34,461 nucleotides of DNA. It comes from Bacillota bacterium. GTDB lineage: Bacteria > Bacillota > Clostridia > Lachnospirales > Bianqueaceae. The notes under the pieces were generated by a model. The model made no database searches, was not told the DNA's origin, and was given only the letters and a program-made list of their open reading frames with translations. The DNA lies in NCBI GenBank assembly GCA_017634575.1, contig JAGBND010000042.1, positions 1 to 34,461 on the forward strand, read 5' to 3'. The translations under genes and the position numbers were made by a program. Shown here one piece after another: positions 8,301 to 14,668 of this stretch (positions are counted from its first letter, which is position 1; each line of letters starts with the position of its first letter).

Positions 8301-9406
8301 AGCTCGGCATAGGAGGCTTCAGCCTGCTGGTAAGCCGCGCTGTTTCTGATTTCTGCAATGGCAGCTTCAATCTCTTCAGGGGTCAGATCGGCTCGTTCCT
8401 GCAGCTCCTGAATCTGGGCGGTAAAACCATCCCGAACAGCCTGAATCGTTTGCATTGTCTCCCGTAGCTGGATCATGTTTTCAATATCTGCGGATATGGC
8501 AGCGGCCTGGGTCTGAAGGGTTTCCAGGCCTGTTTTCAGGGCAGTCAGGGCATTCTTGGTGGTTTCCAGGGTTGTCCTCGCCGTCTGAAGCTGGGCAATC
8601 TGGTCCTGCAGCTGCGCCTTGGTTTCGATCAGCTCTGTCTGTTTTTCACTGATCTGCGCCTCGCCCGCCGCTGTTTGATTGGCTAAGGCGGAAGAACCCG
8701 CATTCAGCTCTTCCCTGGCGGCGTCCATCTGCTCCTGCGCATCTGTCAGCTCCTGCTTTGTACCGGCCAGCTCGCCGGCAGCTTCAGAAAACTGTTCCTC
8801 AATAACCTTGGCAATGGCTTCATTCCATAGATCGATCTTCTGCTGCGAAAGCACCACATGAACTTCCTGGGTAATGCCGCCGGAGGCCGATACCCTGGCC
8901 ACTCCGGAAATGCCTTCCAGCTTGTTCATAATGGTGTCATTCAAAAACTCGGTCAGCTCCAGGGTGGACATGTCATCCACGGAAACAGCCGCCACCTCGA
9001 TGGGAATGACCGAAGGATTGATTTTCAGCACATAAGGGGTGCCCACCATTTCATCCCAGGAGGATTCCAGAACCGCGATGTTCTGCTGGATATCGACGCC
9101 GATGGTGTCCATGTTGACATCCTCTTCAAATTCCAGCATGACAAGGCCGTAGTTTTCCTGAGAGTTTGAGGTCACCTCTTTAATATGCTCCAGGGTGGAC
9201 ATGGACTGCTCCATGGGCCGCACCACCTCCAGCTCCACCTTTTCGGGGCTGGCGCCGGGGTAGGTCGTCATGATAATAATATAAGGGAAGTCCATGTTGG
9301 GAAACAAATCCGGGGTCATGCGCAGGTAGGCCACCACGCCAAGCACCAGCACCGCAATCACTGCAACAAATATGGTTAAGGGTTTTTTTACACTAAATTT
9401 CGGCAA
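5363..9406 (-). CDS. RND-family exporter with long extracytoplasmic coiled-coil insertion
   Basis: This is a 1347-residue RND permease (HAE1/AcrB-like, longer than the usual ~1030). TM1 is at residues 10-29. The porter-like domain follows, then TM2-TM6 from about 645. The TM4 relay motif is GMLVDNSVVVIEN, so the second Asp of AcrB's DD pair is Asn here, a variant seen in many Firmicute and Bacteroidetes RNDs. The TM10 motif is VNNGIVLVDYIN. A Gln/Ala/Leu/Glu-rich heptad-like stretch at ~195-515 is inserted where AcrB leaves its PN2 subdomain for the TolC-docking domain, and probably forms a long helical hairpin. The TTG start is favoured because AAAGGGGG precedes it and the next Met (residue 30) would remove TM1. 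The gene lies 18 nt after the LTA-synthase-like gene. No adaptor or TolC homologue is nearby, as expected for a single-membrane cell. The substrate is unknown; an envelope lipid, glycolipid or drug is possible. Confidence 0.9.
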   Translation of the reverse strand: MPKFSVKKPLTIFVAVIAVLVLGVVAYLRMTPDLFPNMDFPYIIIMTTYPGASPEKVELEVVRPMEQSMSTLEHIKEVTSNSQENYGLVMLEFEEDVNMDTIGVDIQQNIAVLESSWDEMVGTPYVLKINPSVIPIEVAAVSVDDMSTLELTEFLNDTIMNKLEGISGVARVSASGGITQEVHVVLSQQKIDLWNEAIAKVIEEQFSEAAGELAGTKQELTDAQEQMDAAREELNAGSSALANQTAAGEAQISEKQTELIETKAQLQDQIAQLQTARTTLETTKNALTALKTGLETLQTQAAAISADIENMIQLRETMQTIQAVRDGFTAQIQELQERADLTPEEIEAAIAEIRNSAAYQQAEASYAELQTQLSAYGLDAATLEGRIQESQAAYQDIQTRIQQAREALEAQGISEENLDASLAEMDANILQIDEGNKALQDGLSQIDAGMMQLQDAALLLSAQKTSGLLQIAQAAADLSANQIAVSGALTQVEQGLTTIEETRESTLAQANLYHILTMDTISAILTAQNFSMPAGYVKQDGVSYMVSVGDEMTTVEEFQNLMLFDLHIDGVLPIYLKDVAAIMVTDNSAESYSKLGSVDGISLTFEKQSTFATAEVTGNIETRLRALEAEYPGLHFVTLMDQGSYIYLIVNTILRSLGLGAVFAVLILFLFLKDIRPTLITLVSIPVSLIFAIVLMYFSGVTINMISLSGLAVAVGMLVDNSVVVIENIFRLRSKGANIIQASVSGAAQVVGAVTASTLTTVCVFLPIVFVEGLTKQLFTDLALTLTFSLMASLIVSITLVPAMASKMLVTHKEHRDFLLGPVLKLYEKLLRWTLKRKAVVLIASIVLLASTLFFSLERGFTFIPQIDLPNISVNIEMPKEATMEEASALADEVISRILTLDEIGTMGASMSSSGSGLLMSTSGGEFDVTCYVNLKDEGGSGNAVGKKIEALCKDLPCKVTADSVMNSYMGLLTGNGVTAEIYAEDMNALQNAAALVGETVRSVSGTKDVVDGLDESVESIHIYIDRNKAMEKGFTVAQIFMSLSSALTDEATATTMELEGTTTSVILEQRSGAKISLSDLTDFEVTGQNMMGEDISLRLGDVAAIERTNSLSTIRRLNQRRYIQVTAQIEDGYNVSLVSREVENRIASLDLGEGVTCQMAGENEQIMNAIEQLLLMLLLGVVLVYLVMVAQFQSLKSPFIVMFTIPLAFTGGFIGLLVFNLEISVVSLVGFVMLTGIIVNNGIVLVDYINQLRLDGKERVEAIVEAGVTRMRPILMTSLTTILGLIDMAVTRSPGTSLMRPIAIVCIGGLLYATLMTLFVIPCIYDMMNKKDMKAVSEEDLKILEI

Positions 9407-9424
9407 AGGGGCACCCCCTTTCCA

Positions 9425-11653
9425 TCAGCGCCGATCGTAAAGCTGCTCGTATATTAAGTCGTAAAAATCGGTTCCGATAATACCGCTGCAATAGTTCAAT
9501 TTATTGGTTACCAGCTTGCTGACATTCTCCACATATTGATCCGGCAGCGTCATATTGGGGTCCACAGGGGTAAAGGTATCGGTCATATAGATATAGGTTC
9601 CGTAATTTGTTTTCCAATCGCCGTCGATTTCAAAAACCAGGGCTTCCTGGTCAGAGAAAACATCTCTGCCGGGCAGCAGGCGCGAATCCCAGTCGCATCC
9701 GAAAAGGTTCAAAAGCGTAGGCAGAATATCCAGGCTCATGACCGGCTCATCGACGATAATCGGCGCCTGATCCTCCAGGCATCCGCTCCAGAGAATCAGC
9801 CGGCTGGAGTCGCGCTGCAGATAGTTGGTCACCTCGAAGCGGTACAGCTCGCTGAGATAGACCAGCGAGCCCAGCGGGGCGTCATCATCGAGGCCGTAGG
9901 GAAAATGGTCGCCGCAGATAACCACCACCGTATCGTCCGCTATTTCCTTCTCTTCCAGCAGCTTAATCAGCTCCGTCATGGCGTCTTCCAGCTCCAGGTT
10001 GCAGGCGATGTAGCCTTTTACGATATCCGAGTATTCCAGATTCATCTTTTCAACCCGTTCCCAGTTTTTATCCACCATGGCGTTTCGATCCCGGGTATAG
10101 AGGCTGTGGCCGGAGACAGTCATGTAATAAATATTGAAGGGCTGGTGATCCGCATAAAGGGGGAAGGTATTCACCACCGTCTCCAGATCGCTCTGGGGCC
10201 ACTGGTTGGTCACGTATTCTTCCATGCCGGTTCCGAAGCCCATGAAGCCTTCGGAATAGCCCAGCAGGTTGTGAGTGGTTTCACGGTCATAGAAATTCGC
10301 ATCATTGGCATGGATCGCCATCCCGTAATAACCATTCAGACGATAAGCCATATCCAGCCACATTTTATGGGAGGTGGCATCCGACATGGAAGCGCCGCCG
10401 GTCATGGGATGAACGCCAAAAAGCACTTCGGTTTCGCCTCCTGTGGTTCCGGCGCTGGCAGGCTGGTAAAAGTCCGTAAACTGAATGCCCTTTGTTGCCA
10501 TTCGATGCAGGGTAGGCGTCGTTTTTTCATCAATCACATAGCCGCTGAAGGCTTCCGCGCATATGAGAATCAGATTTTTGCCCTCAAACATGCCGGTATA
10601 TTCGTTCTGCTTTGATGGGGTCAGATTTTTGGCATAGGCATACATGGAAGAAAGCTGGGAACTGTAGGCATCTTTCTCCAGACTGTCAAAGTCGATGGGA
10701 AGCATGCTGTATTCAGGATCCATAAGGCTGTATTTTTTAGGGGCAGCCGCTTCGCCGGAGGCGCTCTTAGCGGAAGGATCTGTCTGGCTGTTTTCTGTCT
10801 GAGCCGCAGAAGGATCAGCGCCGGACAGTTCATTTTGCTGCGTCTTTTCCGATGTCTCAGCGCTCTGACTTTGGCTTGCTTTCTGAGTCCCATCATCCAC
10901 CTTCAGGGCATCAGAGCCCGCGTCGGCCTCGAAGGCAATCTCATTATTGTTCAAGTGCAGAAGCTCCAGCCTGACGCCCTCTAAAAGCCCGAATTGATCG
11001 ACGGCGCTTTGAAAGCTGTAGCTGGCGCTGTGCATCGCCCGCAGCCTTGGCTGAAACCGTATGCCCGCAAGCGCCACTGCAAAGCAGGTCAGAGAACAGA
11101 CGCCTATCACCAAAGACCGAAGCAGGGTTCCAGGGCGGTTTTTAAAGCATCGTGAAGCCAGCAGAAAATACAGTAAAACAGGCAGCCAAAAAAGCAAAAT
11201 ATGCACAATTCCGGAAAAGCTGAAAACCAGGGACAGGGTTTCGGACATAAAGCCTCTGAACATGCCCGCTGCGCCGTTTACGATGGTTTTCAAATTGTAC
11301 AGAACCTTAAAGGCCTTTAAAATAAAGAATTCCACAAGAAAGGGAATCGAAAGCAACAGCAGCATCAGCGCTGCGGTTATGTTCCTGACCGCATCTCGTT
11401 TGATCAGGAGCAGCGGAATCGTCAGCAGCAGTCCAAGGCCTGCGGAATAAAGCAGGATCAGCAGGACGCTGTTGATGGTGAAAACGCCACGGGAGGAAAT
11501 GTGAAACAAAAGCTCCATGTAAAGGACGCAAAGAGGAAGAAAAACGAGCTCTCCAACAAGGGCAAAGCGCATTTTCCGCTTTTCCATCCTCTCCTTTTCC
11601 GCCTGCAGACGGGCTCTGCGCTCCTGAATTCTGCGGCTTACATCATCACTCAT
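9425..11653 (-). CDS. LTA-synthase-like membrane sulfatase (phosphoglycerol transferase family)
   Basis: This is a 742-residue protein. About five N-terminal TM helices (within residues 30-200) are followed by an unusual Ser/Gln/Ala/Glu-rich low-complexity linker (~245-307), then the extracellular alkaline-phosphatase-type sulfatase domain. Key residues are visible: metal-binding Glu367 (ICAEAF), the probable catalytic Thr404 in an AGTTGGE motif equivalent to the GKT of LtaS, His516 in SGHS, and the Asp582-His583 pair in CGDHFPYG. Family members polymerise glycerol phosphate onto a glycolipid anchor, or transfer phosphoglycerol to other envelope glycans. The long linker is atypical for housekeeping LtaS, so a modifying role is possible. 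The start has an AGGT site 4 nt upstream. The gene begins 12 nt after the lipase-like gene and is followed by the RND gene, suggesting joint action at the envelope. Confidence 0.88.
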   Translation of the reverse strand: MSDDVSRRIQERRARLQAEKERMEKRKMRFALVGELVFLPLCVLYMELLFHISSRGVFTINSVLLILLYSAGLGLLLTIPLLLIKRDAVRNITAALMLLLLSIPFLVEFFILKAFKVLYNLKTIVNGAAGMFRGFMSETLSLVFSFSGIVHILLFWLPVLLYFLLASRCFKNRPGTLLRSLVIGVCSLTCFAVALAGIRFQPRLRAMHSASYSFQSAVDQFGLLEGVRLELLHLNNNEIAFEADAGSDALKVDDGTQKASQSQSAETSEKTQQNELSGADPSAAQTENSQTDPSAKSASGEAAAPKKYSLMDPEYSMLPIDFDSLEKDAYSSQLSSMYAYAKNLTPSKQNEYTGMFEGKNLILICAEAFSGYVIDEKTTPTLHRMATKGIQFTDFYQPASAGTTGGETEVLFGVHPMTGGASMSDATSHKMWLDMAYRLNGYYGMAIHANDANFYDRETTHNLLGYSEGFMGFGTGMEEYVTNQWPQSDLETVVNTFPLYADHQPFNIYYMTVSGHSLYTRDRNAMVDKNWERVEKMNLEYSDIVKGYIACNLELEDAMTELIKLLEEKEIADDTVVVICGDHFPYGLDDDAPLGSLVYLSELYRFEVTNYLQRDSSRLILWSGCLEDQAPIIVDEPVMSLDILPTLLNLFGCDWDSRLLPGRDVFSDQEALVFEIDGDWKTNYGTYIYMTDTFTPVDPNMTLPDQYVENVSKLVTNKLNYCSGIIGTDFYDLIYEQLYDRR

Positions 11654-11665
11654 ATATACCTCAAT

Positions 11666-12625
11666 CTATTCATCGTTCTCGACAAAGCTGATCAGATCCT
11701 TCCACCAGGCATCCACCGCCTCATCGCCGGAACGGTAGATCTCGTGACGGGCGTTCTCGATCCGAATCAGCTTACCCTTGGGAAGCGCTGATGCAAAGGC
11801 CACCTGAGGGGCCGCCTCCACTGTATTGTCATCACTGGCCTGGAAAATCAGAACCGGAATCTGAACCTTCTCCGGCTCGCCCTTTTTCAGAATTCGTCTG
11901 GTAACGCCCATGGATTCATAAGTCCACTGATAGGTAGGCGCGCTGTTCTGGAATTCCGGACGGGACTTACGGATCTCGTTATACCAGTTAAAACGCTCCA
12001 GACCGCTGGCGCAGGAATCCTCAAACTTTTCTTCTCCGGTGTATGGGCCGGCCAGGAAAATGCGTTTTCTCTTTCTGCCAATGGCGCCCGCGCCCAGACA
12101 AATCGCCTGCCCCACCGCTGCCGGCACGCCGCCGGTGGAGGGCGCGATCATGGGCGAATTCAAAACCGCCTTGTCAAACAACAGCTTTCCCTTCTCCAGG
12201 GTCAGCGCAGCTACGGCGCCTCCCATGGAATGAGAGAACAGAATGAACGGCCGCTGCGCCTCCTTCATCCAGCGGTCATAGACCACTTCCACGTCGTCCA
12301 GATAGTCATCGAAGCGCTCCACATGGGTCAGATAGTGGGCTTTCAGGTGAGGATCCCGTTTGGAACGGCCGTGTCCGCGCATATCCAGCGCCGCCACCGA
12401 GTAGCCAAGCTGAAGGAAGGAATAGATCACTTCACTGAATTTCTCAATGTTTTCCGTAAAGCCGTGCAGCAGGAGCACTGTTCCCTTCGGTTCATCAGCG
12501 GTAAAGAAGGAAGTATAAAGCAGCGTGCCGTCTTTGGATTTAAGGCCTTCGTTCTGACGCCTTTCCTGCAGGTAAGGCAGCACCACCTGATTCATTTGCT
12601 GTGTATAGTTTTCTGAACGGATCAT
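11666..12625 (-). CDS. Alpha/beta hydrolase, lysophospholipase/monoglyceride lipase type
   Basis: This is a 319-residue soluble serine hydrolase of the Hydrolase_4 (PldB/monoacylglycerol lipase) type. The nucleophile motif SHSMGG places the catalytic Ser at about residue 133. The preceding oxyanion strand is LLLHGFTEN and the family's ALDMRGHGRS motif follows. The acid is an Asp in QASDDNT (~266) and the catalytic His lies in NARHEIY (~294). I chose the start MIRSENY at 12625 because GGAAAGGAAA precedes it. The frame extends 13 codons further upstream without a good ribosome binding site. Family members cleave acyl chains from monoacylglycerols or lysophospholipids. Directly upstream of an LTA-synthase-like gene, a role in recycling membrane lipid is plausible but inferred. 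There are no TM segments or signal peptide. Confidence 0.88.
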   Translation of the reverse strand: MIRSENYTQQMNQVVLPYLQERRQNEGLKSKDGTLLYTSFFTADEPKGTVLLLHGFTENIEKFSEVIYSFLQLGYSVAALDMRGHGRSKRDPHLKAHYLTHVERFDDYLDDVEVVYDRWMKEAQRPFILFSHSMGGAVAALTLEKGKLLFDKAVLNSPMIAPSTGGVPAAVGQAICLGAGAIGRKRKRIFLAGPYTGEEKFEDSCASGLERFNWYNEIRKSRPEFQNSAPTYQWTYESMGVTRRILKKGEPEKVQIPVLIFQASDDNTVEAAPQVAFASALPKGKLIRIENARHEIYRSGDEAVDAWWKDLISFVENDE

Positions 12626-12676
12626 GACAGATTTCCTTTCCATAATGATATTCCATGTTGTCATCTATCGCGCAAT

Positions 12677-13597
12677 CTATAGCGTAAGTCCCAGCTCTTC
12701 CGGAAGAAACCGGGGACAGACATTCTCTTTTGTGGCAATCACCGAGGCTGCCAGACGGGTTCCGATCTCGCAGGACTCCCTCAGGCTTTTTCCATAGGTA
12801 AGGCCAATGGCGGCGCCGGCAAAAAAGCTGTCTCCGCAGCCGGTGGTATCCACCACCTCAACCTTTTGAGGGGGCACCATGCCATGTTCGCCGCCAAGCT
12901 CGGCGTAAACAGCGCCCTTGGGGCCCATGGTCACGATCATCCGCGGGATCCGGGCCTGCCGGATTTTCACGCACAGCTCGTCCATCAGCGCCTCTGGGCT
13001 AAGGTCCTGATATTCCTCAGAGAACAAAAGGCCTGCCTCCTGCTCGTTGCATACGATGCAGGCCGTTCGTTTCAGAAGATCCCTCCGCTCCAGGGCAATG
13101 GACATATTGGAGACAACGGCATAGACCGCTTTCTGATACTTGTCTGCCAGGTCGAAAATCATCTTGACGAGATCCGGATCCATATCGATTTCTACCACCA
13201 CACTGTCTGCGCTGCTGATGATCTCATCGCCGTGCTCTTCCAGAATCTGTCCAATTTCGGACAAATCGGGCCGCTGCGAAATGGAGGCCACCACATCGCC
13301 GTCGTTGTCGAAGATGGCGAGCCAGGTACCCATTCCTCCCGGAACCTTGCGGATATAGCGGGTGTCCACCATATGACGGCTGAGTTTATCAATGACATCC
13401 TGTCCGGTTCCGGTCTCATCCACCACACTGACAAAGGTAGGTCTCAGCTCGATATTGGCGATATCTTCCGCTACGTTGCGGCTGACGCCGCCGTGGATCT
13501 GCATGATCCGGCCCACATTGCGCCCTGCCGGTATATATTTGGCAGAAGGGTATCCCTTTACATCCACAAATACGGCACCGAAAATGACAATTCCCAT
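12677..13597 (-). CDS. PfkB-family carbohydrate/nucleoside kinase
   Basis: This is a 306-residue ribokinase-superfamily kinase. The N-terminal substrate-binding motif includes IHGGVSRNVAEDIA (~35-48). The second signature DTTGCGDSFFAGAAIGL (~250-266) carries the anion-hole Gly residues and catalytic Asp256; an Ala common in this motif is Cys here. An NEQEA segment (~184-188) matches the magnesium/ATP region. The substrate cannot be told from sequence; ribokinase, fructokinase and pseudouridine or nucleoside kinases all belong here. The start codon lies 3 nt after the stop of the EutH-like permease, and its AAGAAGG site is inside that gene's last codons, so expression is coupled. The context suggests it phosphorylates what the permease imports or what GH42 releases. 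Confidence 0.88.
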   Translation of the reverse strand: MGIVIFGAVFVDVKGYPSAKYIPAGRNVGRIMQIHGGVSRNVAEDIANIELRPTFVSVVDETGTGQDVIDKLSRHMVDTRYIRKVPGGMGTWLAIFDNDGDVVASISQRPDLSEIGQILEEHGDEIISSADSVVVEIDMDPDLVKMIFDLADKYQKAVYAVVSNMSIALERRDLLKRTACIVCNEQEAGLLFSEEYQDLSPEALMDELCVKIRQARIPRMIVTMGPKGAVYAELGGEHGMVPPQKVEVVDTTGCGDSFFAGAAIGLTYGKSLRESCEIGTRLAASVIATKENVCPRFLPEELGLTL

Positions 13598-13600
13598 TCC

Positions 13601-14668
13601 TTAATCCTTCTTTCTGGTAAAGAGTACAGCCAGCAATACGGCTGCAATGGCTCCGGCGCATTTGGAAAGGATCAGCGCCAGCGTATAGTCCGGTTCCACC
13701 CCGGAAACAAACCCGATATGAGCTCCAAACATGGCTGTGGAGCAAAACAGCGCGGCTATATTGACGATTTTTCCTCTGCGGTCCATGTTCTTGACCAGGG
13801 ACAGCACCGGAATGGCGGAAACCAGTCCCACCAGCAGGGCCATCATGGAAGTATCATTCATTCCAAGCTTCTTTCCAAGCAAGGAAAGAGGCTTCTTCAG
13901 CGCCCTTTGCAGAAGCTCCGTCAGCGGCAGCGCCCCCAAAAGGAAGACGCATACCTGGCAAACCACCGCCATGGCCTCGGGAAGCGGCATCAGCTTGGGA
14001 AGAAAGGCTGCCCCGGTCAGCTGTTTTACGGCTCCCAGCACCAGGCCCACCGTCAGGATAATTTTCAAGAGGACCGTCAGAACCTGAAAGCCTTTGATCA
14101 TTTTTTCAGGGATGCGATACAGCAAAAGGCCGAGCAGCAGGGAAAGGATGATCAGCGCAAGGTTCTGTTTCAGGACAGTCAGAAAGGAAAGGCTGAAAAG
14201 AAGGCCGCCAAGGATCAGGGCAAAAGGCAGGGTGACCATGCCAATGGCCATCCCCACGGCAAACGAGGGCTGATCCTCCTTTTGGAGAATCTGCGAACCC
14301 ACGGGAATGGTGAAAACCAGCGAACAGCCCAGGGTCGCGGTGGGAACAAGACCTGCATAGGTTCCGATCAGCGGGTCGATCTGCAGGGCTTTGGCCAGGT
14401 GATAGCCGCCCATATCAATGGCAAGAAAAGACGAAAGCATGGAAGGATCCAGCCCTATGCCGGAAAAGAAGGCTTTCGCCCCCTCCCCCATTCCGCCGGA
14501 AAGAAGGCCTGTCAGACACAGAATGCCGGCCATGGAAAAGGCCGTAGGGCCCAGAAGCTGAAAGCCTTCTTCAAACCGGGCGCCCAGTCCCCACCTGTTT
14601 CCGAGAATCCGGTCCAGGCCGCCCAGCACGATACCGGCCGACACGATCCACATCAGCGCGCCATTCAC
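13601..14668 (-). CDS. EutH-like permease
   Basis: This is a 355-residue, ~10-TM protein that I recognise as a relative of the ethanolamine permease EutH. Shared features include an N-terminal LDRILGN segment, FEEGF..LG, an AIDMGGYHLAK motif equivalent to CDMGGFFLAK of EutH, a VFTIPVG strand, RIPEKMIKGFQ matching FIPEKMINGFQ, and a late MDRRGKIVN matching MDTRGKVIN. It is slightly shorter than E. coli EutH (~400 aa). No other ethanolamine genes (eutABC, microcompartment shells) are in the window. Its start overlaps the GH42 stop codon by ATGA, and the PfkB gene follows after 3 nt, so it is translated as part of a GH42-permease-kinase unit. The substrate may therefore not be ethanolamine; an amino alcohol, polyol or nucleoside fragment is possible. 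Confidence 0.78.
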   Translation of the reverse strand: MNGALMWIVSAGIVLGGLDRILGNRWGLGARFEEGFQLLGPTAFSMAGILCLTGLLSGGMGEGAKAFFSGIGLDPSMLSSFLAIDMGGYHLAKALQIDPLIGTYAGLVPTATLGCSLVFTIPVGSQILQKEDQPSFAVGMAIGMVTLPFALILGGLLFSLSFLTVLKQNLALIILSLLLGLLLYRIPEKMIKGFQVLTVLLKIILTVGLVLGAVKQLTGAAFLPKLMPLPEAMAVVCQVCVFLLGALPLTELLQRALKKPLSLLGKKLGMNDTSMMALLVGLVSAIPVLSLVKNMDRRGKIVNIAALFCSTAMFGAHIGFVSGVEPDYTLALILSKCAGAIAAVLLAVLFTRKKD

